Below, in pieces: positions 1 through 7,983 of a DNA stretch of 64,000 bases (position 1 is the stretch's first letter; the number at the start of each line of letters is the position of its first letter). Source of the DNA: Bacteroidales bacterium (GTDB taxonomy: Bacteria > Bacteroidota > Bacteroidia > Bacteroidales > Marinilabiliaceae). The notes under the pieces are model-generated. The model did not search any database and was not told the origin of the DNA. It worked only from the letters and a program-made list of their open reading frames with translations. The DNA lies in contig JAKSLH010000003.1 of assembly GCA_024401335.1 (NCBI GenBank), positions 1 to 64,000 of the forward strand, written 5' to 3'. Made by a program: the position numbers and the translations under genes.

Positions 1-53
1 AGAGCAACAGACTCTTAATCTGTGGGTCCAGGGTTCGATCCCCTGGCGGGTCA
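1..53 (+). tRNA. tRNA-Lys (CTT), 3' part only
   Basis: The window opens inside a tRNA. The anticodon stem ACAGA/TCTGT encloses the loop CTCTTAA with anticodon CTT at 14-16, which reads lysine AAG. The T-arm is CAGGG-TTCGATC-CCCTG at 29-45, followed by the 3' acceptor strand GCGGGTC (46-52) and discriminator A at 53. CCA is not encoded. The 5' acceptor strand and most of the D-arm lie before base 1. Confidence 0.93.
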
Positions 54-61
54 CGAAAGAA

Positions 62-97
62 AAGCACTTACGATAATATCGTGAGTGCTTTTTTTTG
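62..97 (+). terminator. Rho-independent terminator after tRNA-Lys
   Basis: A 13-bp stem (62-74 with 78-90, one G-U pair, 3-nt loop) is followed by a run of eight T. It begins nine bases after the tRNA and fits as its terminator. Confidence 0.85.
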
Positions 98-207
98 TTT
101 CTATGCGTAAACAAACTGATTGAGTTTACGATGTTTGTACGTTTGAGTCATTCTGAAAAAAAACATGGAGATGTCCATTGTCAATATCGTTAGCGTAACG
201 ATACGTT

Positions 208-2751
208 TTATAGCCTGCGGCCGTTGAGATCGTAGATATCACCATCTTTTATGATAACAATCTTACCATTCTTGATGGTTTTGATTGTATGCTGAGTTTT
301 TTTAGTATTAAACAATGTGTTTGTTGAAGCAGCTACTTTGTCGTTTTCGACGATATTAAATATTTTCCAAATACTATATGTCTCATATTTTTCTTTAGTG
401 CCAACAGGAACGAAAATAGTAGCATTGGGAAAAACCTCGTTCATATCATCGTCATAGGTTAAGAAAACATTGCGATCAACAGTTAATGGTATGTCCCAAT
501 TGACAATTATATTTTCACAGCAATTGTTAAAAGACCAATAATCTATATTATTGACCGTACTTGGTATCTCTATACTAGATAAATATGTACATTCATAGAA
601 TGCGCCTTTCCCAATACTTGTAACAGAACCAGGAATCACAAAATCACCAGTCTTCCTTGCTGGACATTGTAATAAATGAGTTTTGTCTTTTGTGTATAGT
701 ACTCCATCGACAGAAGAATAAGAGCTATTCAGTGCGTTTACATTAAATGATGTCAAGCCAGTACAACCATAAAATGCATTATTCCCTTCTCCAATATCTG
801 TTACAGATGCAGGGATTTCGATGCTTGACAAGCCTTTGCACCCAGAGAAAGCACAGTCTGCAATACAAATAACAGTATTGGGAACGACAAAATCTCCGAC
901 TTTCCCTGCAGGGTAACGAATTAATCTAGTCATGTCGCTATTATAAACGATGCCATCACTCGAAACATATTCGCTATTGTTGGGGTCGATAGTTATGTTG
1001 GTCAAACTTGTGCAATCTCCGAAGGCCTGCCATCCTATTTTAGTTGTGGAAGCAGGGATTGTTACATCTGTAATGCTTCTACAATAATGGAATGCTTCCG
1101 ATCCAATTTCCACAACAGAACTAGGGATAGATATGCCGGTCAGATTGTAGCAGTATCTGAATGCAATATGATCTATATTTGTGATGCCCTCTGGTAGTTC
1201 AACATGTGTCAGCTTTTTACATTCCTCGAATGCGCTTGCCCCTATACTTGTAACACTATTAGGAATAATTACAGAACCCTCTTTACCTGATGGACAATGT
1301 ATGAGCAAAGTCTTTTCCTTGTTGTATAAAACACCATCTACTGACGCATAATTGCTATTCTCTGCATCAACATTTATTTCAGTCAATGAAGTACATTTCA
1401 AAAATGCGTATTGTGACAATGATGTGACGGAACTAGGAATGGTAATCTCAGATAAACTTGTGCAGCCATAAAAGGCATGGCCTTCTATTTCTGTGACGGA
1501 ACTAGGAATAGTAATCTCAGATAAACTTGTGCAACCATAAAAGGAGGAGCTTTCTATTACGGTCACAGATTCGGGGATAGTGATAGATTCAAGATTAGAA
1601 CATTTGTAGAATAGTCCTTTTATGTTTGTAATATTCTCAGGTAAGACGATATTTGTCAAGCCTGAGCATTTCTGAAAGGCTCCGTAACCGATTTCAGTAA
1701 CGCTATTGGGGATGTCGATACTTGTCAAGCTCGTAGTTTCGGCAAATGCATAACTCTCAATAGTAGTTATTGTGCTTGCAATCACTATGTTATTCAGTTT
1801 GGTACAACCTTGAAACAGACCACTACTGATAGAAGTAACTGAATTAGGAATCTCTATGTTGGTTAAGTTAGCGTTCCATGCGAACGCATTGCTACCAATG
1901 TGATTAACGGAATTAGGTATGACTATGTTATCAAAGCTACACAAATAAAAAGCGGAATTTCCAATTGAAGTAACAGAGTTTGGAATCGTTACGTCTGTCA
2001 GTCCGTTGCAGTATGTAAAAGCATAGTCACCAATAGAAGATACGGTCTCTGGTATGGTGATACTTCCAGTCTTTCGTGCAGGGCACAGAATAATCTGTGA
2101 GATGTCCTTGTTGTATAATATACCATCAATAGAAGTGTAGTGTGTGTTTTCTGCATCTACATTTATTTCTGTTAATTCATTACAATCGTATAATGCCTGA
2201 TCAGCCATTGATGTGACTGTGGATGGTATGTCAACAACACCTTCTTTATTATGAGGGCATTTTATGAGAACAGTCTGTCCTTTGTCATATAATACACCAT
2301 TAATCGATGAATAATTCTTGTTTTCGGGATCCACATTTATTGCAGTCAGTTTAGAACAATTATTAAAAACATCATTGCCTATTTGGATGACATTTTTTGA
2401 TATAGACATGCTGGTAAGGTTATCACACACATTAAAAGCACGGTCAAAAATAGCGGTTACAGTATTAGGAATTGTGATTTCGGTAATATCTCTGCAGTAG
2501 GCGAATGCATAACTGTCTATAGCTGTGACTGTGTATGTTATGCCATTATATGTTACTGTTTCAGGAATAGTGATAGCCGTAAGGCCCATATATTTGTTAA
2601 TAGAGAATTTGTTGTCGGCGGTTACCCATACAGAATATGGTTCAGTGTTACTAGTAATTGTGTAATATAAATCACCAGCCTTAAAATCATAGGCCCATGC
2701 TTGTGCAAAAGCACACACGGACATCATTAACAATAGTAATCTTTGTTTCAT
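208..2751 (-). CDS. BspA-like leucine-rich repeat surface protein
   Basis: 847 aa. An N-terminal signal peptide (K, then a leucine-rich core, ending AQAWA around residue 20) is followed by more than 20 LRR_5 (BspA/Treponema pallidum type) repeats of about 23 residues, with the pattern L-x-x-I-x-I-P-x-S-V-T-x-I-G-x-x-A-F. Five spacer units of the form INV-D-N-Y-S-DGVLY-K-L-CP-KxG interrupt the repeats. The C-terminus (IYDLNGRRL) resembles the first strand of a type IX secretion tail but stops there. Such proteins are exported to the surface; BspA itself binds fibronectin and mediates coaggregation. The ligand here is unknown. It is a single gene with no co-directional neighbour and is probably accessory. 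Family and export are clear; binding function is inference. Confidence 0.9.
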   Translation of the reverse strand: MKQRLLLLMMSVCAFAQAWAYDFKAGDLYYTITSNTEPYSVWVTADNKFSINKYMGLTAITIPETVTYNGITYTVTAIDSYAFAYCRDITEITIPNTVTAIFDRAFNVCDNLTSMSISKNVIQIGNDVFNNCSKLTAINVDPENKNYSSINGVLYDKGQTVLIKCPHNKEGVVDIPSTVTSMADQALYDCNELTEINVDAENTHYTSIDGILYNKDISQIILCPARKTGSITIPETVSSIGDYAFTYCNGLTDVTIPNSVTSIGNSAFYLCSFDNIVIPNSVNHIGSNAFAWNANLTNIEIPNSVTSISSGLFQGCTKLNNIVIASTITTIESYAFAETTSLTSIDIPNSVTEIGYGAFQKCSGLTNIVLPENITNIKGLFYKCSNLESITIPESVTVIESSSFYGCTSLSEITIPSSVTEIEGHAFYGCTSLSEITIPSSVTSLSQYAFLKCTSLTEINVDAENSNYASVDGVLYNKEKTLLIHCPSGKEGSVIIPNSVTSIGASAFEECKKLTHVELPEGITNIDHIAFRYCYNLTGISIPSSVVEIGSEAFHYCRSITDVTIPASTTKIGWQAFGDCTSLTNITIDPNNSEYVSSDGIVYNSDMTRLIRYPAGKVGDFVVPNTVICIADCAFSGCKGLSSIEIPASVTDIGEGNNAFYGCTGLTSFNVNALNSSYSSVDGVLYTKDKTHLLQCPARKTGDFVIPGSVTSIGKGAFYECTYLSSIEIPSTVNNIDYWSFNNCCENIIVNWDIPLTVDRNVFLTYDDDMNEVFPNATIFVPVGTKEKYETYSIWKIFNIVENDKVAASTNTLFNTKKTQHTIKTIKNGKIVIIKDGDIYDLNGRRL

Positions 2752-2974
2752 AACTCTTTGTTTTAGCCAGACAAATTAAGATCTGTAACCGGCAAATTAA
2801 TACTTTTACAATATTACAATTTGTTTTTTATAATTTCATATCTATAGACCAATTTCCTTATCGTAATCTATTCATTTTCATTCGATTCTATGAAGATGAT
2901 GATATGGCCGTATAATATATAGCCAATGGCAAAGACAAATCAATAAATAGCAAAGAAGAACGATTATCCCAATA

Positions 2975-3646
2975 ATGTTCTATAGTCATCAATCGTGTTT
3001 GATATTAACAGGAACAGCAGCCTATTTTGGGACAGTAGGTCTCAAAGACGAGGTAGGCTTCACGCCTACAAACGAGTCACGCACAATAAGCAATCAGATA
3101 GAGGCAGACATTGTGATGCGCTCAAAGCAGTTGGCACATCTGGGCAAACAGTCTGCCGAAGCGGTAAAACAAACGGTCGACTACATGTATCAGATTGGCG
3201 ACAAAGTAGGCATAGTAGGAGCCATAGCACAGCAGACCAACATCCTGGCCCTCAACGCAGCCGTTGAGGCTGCACGAGCAGGACAGTCTGGCAAAGGCTT
3301 CGCTGTAGTTGCCGGCGAAGTGCGCAAGCTGGCAGAACTCAGCCAGCAGGCCGCCAATGAAATCACTGCTATGGTCAAGCGCAGCATTGAGGCTTCGGAA
3401 GAGAGTGGGAAGGTTATCAACGAATTACTGCCTCACATACAGCATACAGGTTTTCTGATGAAGGAGGTCGCACTTTCCAGTCAGGAGCAGAACATTGGCG
3501 CCGAGCAGATAAACATTGCCATGCACCAGATGAACACAGTTACACAACGGAACGCCTCGGCTGCCGAACAGCTGTCGGGCATGGCCCAAGAACTATCTCT
3601 TCTAGCCACATCGCTGAACAAGACCACCGGATTCTTCCGACTTTAG
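2975..3646 (+). CDS. orphan chemotaxis-receptor (MCP) signalling domain, probably truncated
   Basis: 223 aa. Residues from about 85 to 125 carry the highly conserved MCP hairpin tip ([20 protein letters not shown], then [16 protein letters not shown]), flanked by the two coiled-coil arms that normally bind CheA and CheW. A full receptor would have a sensor domain, membrane segments and a HAMP domain (often over 500 aa). None is present, and the first 35 residues match nothing I recognise. The frame is closed by a TAG 27 bases before the ATG, so the 5' part is missing rather than misread. Third positions are more GC-rich than in neighbouring genes. No che gene is in the window. It is either a soluble signalling remnant or a decaying gene; I favour a remnant. 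Confidence 0.6.
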   Translation: MFYSHQSCLILTGTAAYFGTVGLKDEVGFTPTNESRTISNQIEADIVMRSKQLAHLGKQSAEAVKQTVDYMYQIGDKVGIVGAIAQQTNILALNAAVEAARAGQSGKGFAVVAGEVRKLAELSQQAANEITAMVKRSIEASEESGKVINELLPHIQHTGFLMKEVALSSQEQNIGAEQINIAMHQMNTVTQRNASAAEQLSGMAQELSLLATSLNKTTGFFRL

Positions 3647-3785
3647 CATACTATATTTCAAACAAAGCACATGGCGCGATGATAAACTATGAGAAGAGGG
3701 CCAGGTGACAACAGACACTATAGTATTGTGTTTTAAAGAACATTTTTGCATTATTATATAATCCATAAACACTGTTGAAACATTC

Positions 3786-3821
3786 AAGCGATGGCGTACG
3801 GGCGTTCATCGCTTTTTTTTT
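3786..3821 (+). terminator. terminator downstream of MCP fragment
   Basis: The stem AAGCGATG/CATCGCTT (3786-3793 with 3807-3814) with a 13-nt loop is followed by eight or nine T. It lies 140 bases after the MCP fragment on the same strand. Confidence 0.75.
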
Positions 3822-3838
3822 GCGTGGACTGTGACAAG

Positions 3839-3932
3839 GCGCGAGACCTATTCGGCAGAAAAAATGTAATTATGGAACGATCGGCATCAGGCGTTTAAAA
3901 ACATCAACAGCAAGAAGGTGGTGGTGAAGTGA
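3839..3932 (+). pseudogene. possible decayed type IX secretion C-terminal tail
   Basis: One frame reads ARDLFGRK at 3839-3862 and stops at 3896-3898. The next frame reads KNINSKKVVVK and stops at 3930-3932. Joined by a one-base shift, these give the two halves of a type A sorting tail (YDLxGRK ... GKKVVVK) seen on secreted Bacteroidetes proteins; compare the end of the amylase at 59619. No upstream body of such a gene remains. This is a short match and could be chance. Confidence 0.3.
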
Positions 3933-3958
3933 GAGAAGATAAATAGCAAATAAATGAC

Positions 3959-3996
3959 AAAGGCTCGCATCATTGGGGTGCGGGCCTTTGGTTTTT
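3959..3996. terminator. hairpin terminator between remnants and apt
   Basis: An 11-bp stem (3959-3969 with 3979-3989, one G-U pair) is followed on the plus strand by GGTTTTTG. It sits 22 bases beyond the apt stop codon on the minus strand, where the T-tract is weaker. It could serve either direction. Confidence 0.65.
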
Positions 3997-4018
3997 GTAT
4001 GAATAGGGTAGTGAGTTG

Positions 4019-4552
4019 CTAGTCGATAGTCAGCAGAGTAGATATTTCGGCAGAGTCACCTATAAATTCGCGTCCTTTGAGACCTTCGCATCGCAATTCA
4101 ATGATAAAGTTGCAATAAACCTTCTTCACATTAAAAGCCTTAACGAGATCGATAGCAGCCTTAGCGCTACCGCCGGTAGCCAAGAGGTCGTCTTGTATGA
4201 GAACCACATCGTCGGGTTCGAGGGCGTCGGTATGAATTTCGATGACGTCTTTGCCATATTCCTTGCCGTATTCTTTGCGTTTGGTATCGGCAGGCAATTT
4301 ACCAGGTTTACGGCACATCACGAAACCGGCTCCAAGTCGTTCAGCCAGAATAGCTCCCATAACAAATCCGCGGCTTTCTATGCCCACGACCTTAGTGATG
4401 CCAGCGTCTTTATAAAGTCTAACCATTTCTTCGGTCATCTCTTTTATGCATAGAGGATTTTTGAAGAGAGTGCTGACGTCCTTGAATTGGATTCCAGGTA
4501 TTGGGAAATCTGGAATGTTGCGTAAGTTTGAAAGAAGTAATTCTTTATTCAT
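4019..4552 (-). CDS. apt: adenine phosphoribosyltransferase
   Basis: 177 aa, normal family length. It makes AMP from adenine and PRPP in cytosolic purine salvage. The PRPP-binding loop is clear (VVLIQDDLLATGGSA, about residues 118-132), as are the upstream VVGIESRGF and RKPGKLP segments typical of Apt. The gene is transcribed alone, divergently from the RelA/SpoT homologue. A perfect -7 box (TATATTTG on the minus strand, 4592-4585) lies 33 bases before the ATG and supports this start. Confidence 0.95.
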   Translation of the reverse strand: MNKELLLSNLRNIPDFPIPGIQFKDVSTLFKNPLCIKEMTEEMVRLYKDAGITKVVGIESRGFVMGAILAERLGAGFVMCRKPGKLPADTKRKEYGKEYGKDVIEIHTDALEPDDVVLIQDDLLATGGSAKAAIDLVKAFNVKKVYCNFIIELRCEGLKGREFIGDSAEISTLLTID

Positions 4553-4584
4553 GTTATCCCTTTTGTCGCATTGATTTTATATGG

Positions 4585-4592
4585 CAAATATA
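4585..4592 (-). promoter_or_regulatory. Bacteroidetes -7 promoter element for apt
   Basis: TATATTTG read on the minus strand matches the TAnnTTTG consensus exactly, 33 bases upstream of the apt start. No good -33 TTG lies at 18-21 bases. Confidence 0.6.
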
Positions 4593-4666
4593 GTTATAAT
4601 TTGCAATTGTGGATTCGATTGTCAAATTCTAATAGGTTTTACTTTAGAATTTATGTTTAAAAACAC

Positions 4667-4674
4667 TATATTTG
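4667..4674 (+). promoter_or_regulatory. Bacteroidetes -7 promoter element for the RSH gene
   Basis: TATATTTG matches the consensus. Transcription would start near 4681 and give a leader of about 40 bases before the ATG at 4720. It is divergent from the apt promoter 75 bases away. Confidence 0.65.
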
Positions 4675-4719
4675 TGCTAATAAGTAACATTGTCCTTTGT
4701 GGCCTAATATATATTTATC

Positions 4720-6927
4720 ATGACAACTCAGACAGAACTATCATTGGAGGAGCGTCAGCTCGTTTGTAGATCGTATAGAGGGCTGCTTGCTGTCACATCG
4801 GATATACGAGAGAGAGACGATATCCGTAAGATCAAGAATATTTTCAGGAAGGCGTCGGAGAATGTTGATGTCTTAAGGTATCGTGCGGAAGGCTTTTCGA
4901 GTCTGAGGCATTCGTTTGATGTTGCTCATATTGTAGTTGACGAAGTAGGGCTTGGTCGTTCGGCTATGGTGTCGGCCGTCTTGTATGAGACAGTGCAGGC
5001 GTCGGGTTTGGAGATAAGTGTAGTACGAGAAGCGTTTGGTGATCAGATATCTGCGATATGTGAGGGTCTTACAAAGGTCAGTTCGTTATATCAGAAGCAT
5101 GGTGCTGTAGACAATGATAATTTCAGAAAGCTTCTGTTTACATTTGCTCAAGATGTTCGCGTGATTTTGGTGATTCTTGCGGACAGACTTAATCTTATGC
5201 GTCATCTCAAGTTGTTTCCAGTAGAAGATCAGAAAGCCATTGGATCGGAGGTAGGGTATCTATATGCACCTATGGCGCACAGGATGGGCTTGTATGGTAT
5301 GAAGAGCGAGATGGAAGACCTGTCGATGAAATTCACGAATCGAGAGGTGTATCTGGACATAGCTCGTCAGCTGAATGAGACGAAGAAAAACAGAGAGGCA
5401 TATATTAAGTCGTTCCTTGATCCGCTTCGCAAGGTGCTAGATCAGAGCGGGTTGAAATATGAGATGAAAGGCCGAACCAAGACGATAAGTTCTATATATC
5501 ATAAACTACAGAAGAGTCATGCCAACATCGAAAGCATATATGATCTTTTTGCGATACGCATTATAGTAGACTGTGATTTGAAAGACGAGAAGGCCGAGTG
5601 TTGGAGAGTCTATTCTATAGTTACGGATATGTATCAGCCGAACCCTGTAAGACTTAAGGACTGGATATCGGTGCCAAAGAGCAATGGTTATGAGAGTCTT
5701 CATATCACAGTGCTAGGTCCGGACAAGCGATGGGTGGAGGTTCAGATCAGAACAGCCAGGATGGACGAGGTGGCAGAAAAAGGATTCTGTGCGCACTGGA
5801 AATACAAAGGCATCAAGACTGAGGAGAACATGGAGAAGTGGCTTGCGAATATACGTGAGGTGCTTGAAAATCCGGAGTTGACAGGAGTTGATTTTATAGA
5901 CGACTTCAAGTTGAACCTATATGACAAAGAAGTATTTGTCTTTACTCCAAAGGGTGATTTGAGGCGTCTTGCCAAGGGAGCTACAGTTCTTGATTTTGCT
6001 TTTGACATACATTCGAACGTCGGTAGCAAGTGTGTAGGTGCGATTGTAAATGATAGGAATGTTCCAATTAAATACGTCTTGCAGAATGGCGATCAAGTAG
6101 AGATTCTGACGAGCAATCATCAGGAGCCAAAGCAGGACTGGCTTCAGATTGCTGCGACATCCAGGACCAAGAGTAAACTGCGTAAGCTACTTAATGAGCA
6201 GAAATTTAAGCAGGCAGATTTTGGTAAGGAGATGTTGGAGCGCCGATTGAAGAACTGGAAAATGGAGGTGAATGACACTCTGCTCCATCAGCTCATGAAG
6301 GCGTTTGGCTATAAAGAGATACATGATTTCCTATGTGATGTCGGAAATGACAAGATCTCGGCGCAGGACATCAAGGATGTGTTGAGCACATCGGAGAAAG
6401 AGGTAGCTGAATCACCTGTCAAAGTGTCGGCGACAGAATATAAGCAGCGAGATGAGGAGCCAGAAAGTGCAAATGGAGGAGTCTTGATGCTAGACAAGTC
6501 GCTTACGAACATCAGTTTTTCGCTTTCGAAGTGCTGTAATCCTATATTTGGTGATCCGGTGTTTGCTTTTGTTTCTGCAACAGGTGGTGTAAAGATACAT
6601 AGAGAGGGTTGTCCGAACGAGTCAGAAATGCGAAGAAGATTTGGCTATAGAATCCTAGAAGCCAGGTGGAATGGGACGAATGGCAATCTGATGCCAGTAA
6701 CATTGAGAGTTACAGGAAATGATGATTTAGGCATTTTGACCAACATATCGCAAGTCCTGACCAAAGAAGCGAGTGTCAAGGTCAGGAATATCCAGGTGAA
6801 CTCGACGGAGGGTGGATTTGAAGGAGATGTTACAGTTTTGATAGGGAATACAGAGCTTCTTTCGGGCCTGATAAAGAAAGTAAGAGGAATAAAAGGAGTG
6901 TATTCTGTTGTTAGACTAGAAAAATAA
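4720..6927 (+). CDS. RelA/SpoT family (p)ppGpp synthetase with degenerate hydrolase site
   Basis: 735 aa with the full long-RSH order: HD-type hydrolase region (about 40-190), synthetase (about 240-370), TGS (about 400-460), a Cys/His element (KCCNPIFGD, about 605) and a C-terminal ACT domain (about 660-735). It makes the stringent-response alarmone from ATP and GDP/GTP, probably ribosome-regulated through TGS and ACT. In the hydrolase region the first His (LRHSFDVA) and late Asp (LADRLNLM) remain, but the HD pair is Tyr-Glu (VLYETVQAS) and the following ED pair is also lost, so hydrolysis is unlikely. The synthetase keeps GRTKTISSIYHK, an RLKD loop and VEVQIRT. It leads a tight operon with pncC, mntP and the C69 peptidase. 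Family certain; loss of hydrolase is inferred. Confidence 0.93.
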   Translation: MTTQTELSLEERQLVCRSYRGLLAVTSDIRERDDIRKIKNIFRKASENVDVLRYRAEGFSSLRHSFDVAHIVVDEVGLGRSAMVSAVLYETVQASGLEISVVREAFGDQISAICEGLTKVSSLYQKHGAVDNDNFRKLLFTFAQDVRVILVILADRLNLMRHLKLFPVEDQKAIGSEVGYLYAPMAHRMGLYGMKSEMEDLSMKFTNREVYLDIARQLNETKKNREAYIKSFLDPLRKVLDQSGLKYEMKGRTKTISSIYHKLQKSHANIESIYDLFAIRIIVDCDLKDEKAECWRVYSIVTDMYQPNPVRLKDWISVPKSNGYESLHITVLGPDKRWVEVQIRTARMDEVAEKGFCAHWKYKGIKTEENMEKWLANIREVLENPELTGVDFIDDFKLNLYDKEVFVFTPKGDLRRLAKGATVLDFAFDIHSNVGSKCVGAIVNDRNVPIKYVLQNGDQVEILTSNHQEPKQDWLQIAATSRTKSKLRKLLNEQKFKQADFGKEMLERRLKNWKMEVNDTLLHQLMKAFGYKEIHDFLCDVGNDKISAQDIKDVLSTSEKEVAESPVKVSATEYKQRDEEPESANGGVLMLDKSLTNISFSLSKCCNPIFGDPVFAFVSATGGVKIHREGCPNESEMRRRFGYRILEARWNGTNGNLMPVTLRVTGNDDLGILTNISQVLTKEASVKVRNIQVNSTEGGFEGDVTVLIGNTELLSGLIKKVRGIKGVYSVVRLEK

Positions 6928-6932
6928 AAGAT

Positions 6933-7406
6933 ATGAATATAGAAGAAGAATTGGGGCAGTTGCTAGTAGGAAAAAGACTTACTGTTGCTACAGCAGAGAG
7001 CTGTACAGGTGGGAATGTTGCCCATAAGATAACATCCGTTGCGGGAAGTTCAGCCTATTATCTTGGAGGCGTAGTAAGTTACAGCAACGAGATGAAGGCC
7101 GATTTCCTTGGTGTATCGAGTGCAGATATAGACAAGTATGGAGCCGTGAGTGAATCGGTTGTCTGTCAGATGGCGCAGGGAGTAAAGGGACGAGTTGGAA
7201 GTGACTGTTCGATAGCGACGTCGGGCATTGCGGGGCCTGGTGGCGGCACTATAGAAAAACCAGTAGGAACAGTTTGGGTAGCGGTATGCACACCATCCGG
7301 AGTATATTCACAGTGTCTGCATTTAGGTACAGACAGATGTGAAAATATAGAAGAGGCTACACGTCTGGCGATGAAGATGCTGTATGATCAGCTTTTGAAT
7401 GAGTAA
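6933..7406 (+). CDS. pncC: nicotinamide-nucleotide amidohydrolase (CinA C-terminal family)
   Basis: 157 aa, the size of a stand-alone CinA C-terminal domain. It deamidates NMN to nicotinic acid mononucleotide in pyridine nucleotide recycling. Family motifs are visible: TVATAESCTGG near residue 20, YYLGGVVSYSNEMKAD, and the ATSGIAGPGGGTxxKPVGTVW segment around residues 90-112. There is no N-terminal molybdopterin-like domain as in full CinA. It starts 5 bases after the RSH stop and its end overlaps the next start (ATGAGTAA), which suggests translational coupling. Confidence 0.92.
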   Translation: MNIEEELGQLLVGKRLTVATAESCTGGNVAHKITSVAGSSAYYLGGVVSYSNEMKADFLGVSSADIDKYGAVSESVVCQMAQGVKGRVGSDCSIATSGIAGPGGGTIEKPVGTVWVAVCTPSGVYSQCLHLGTDRCENIEEATRLAMKMLYDQLLNE

Positions 7407-7983
7407 TCCCGTTTTTGGTATGGATTTGTCGACCAGCATTTTCTTAGGCATAGCTCTTGCTATGGATTGTTTTGCAATATCCATAACAATAGGGCTAAAA
7501 GAAGGGCGTTTTAATATAGGGACAGCACTGAGAACGTCGATAGCTTTTGGAGGATTCCAGGCCCTGATGCCCATTATAGGGTGGTATGGAACGATGCTCA
7601 TACAGGACCATATAGTTTCTTATGGTCCATGGGTTGCGTTTTTTATGCTAGCCTTAATTGGCGGAAGGATGATATGGGAATCGATAAAGGGGGAAGAGAG
7701 TGGTGATGAAAACGTTTTTGACGTCAGTAAATGGGGCGTGCTTGTGTATTTGGCTATAGCAACCAGTATTGATGCATTGGCAGTAGGTGTTTCTTATGGA
7801 GCCTTGGGGGTAGATGTGTGTATGCCTGCGTTTATTATTGGAGTGTTCTCTGCCTTGTTTTCCGTTGTTGGCTTGTTGATAGGCTCTGCGATGGGTAATG
7901 TATTAGGAAACAAAGCGGAGCTGATTGGTGGAATAGTACTATGTATATTAGGAGTAAAAATCTTATTAGAAAACCTTTTATGA
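7399..7983 (+). CDS. mntP: MntP-type manganese efflux pump
   Basis: 194 aa with six predicted membrane segments. The two Asp-containing helices typical of MntP are present (LAMDCFAIS near residue 25 and TSIDALAVGVSYG near residue 125). The family exports Mn2+ across the inner membrane. The ATG at 7399 overlaps the pncC stop by eight bases; a second ATG at 7420 (MDLSTS) aligns better with the usual family start and is the main alternative. Its stop overlaps the following ATG (ATGA). Confidence 0.9.
   Translation: MSNPVFGMDLSTSIFLGIALAMDCFAISITIGLKEGRFNIGTALRTSIAFGGFQALMPIIGWYGTMLIQDHIVSYGPWVAFFMLALIGGRMIWESIKGEESGDENVFDVSKWGVLVYLAIATSIDALAVGVSYGALGVDVCMPAFIIGVFSALFSVVGLLIGSAMGNVLGNKAELIGGIVLCILGVKILLENLL

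Noticed and set aside
1380..1560. Regular repeats as a possible CRISPR or satellite
   Set aside because: The 69-base period is in frame and encodes LRR units of a secreted protein.
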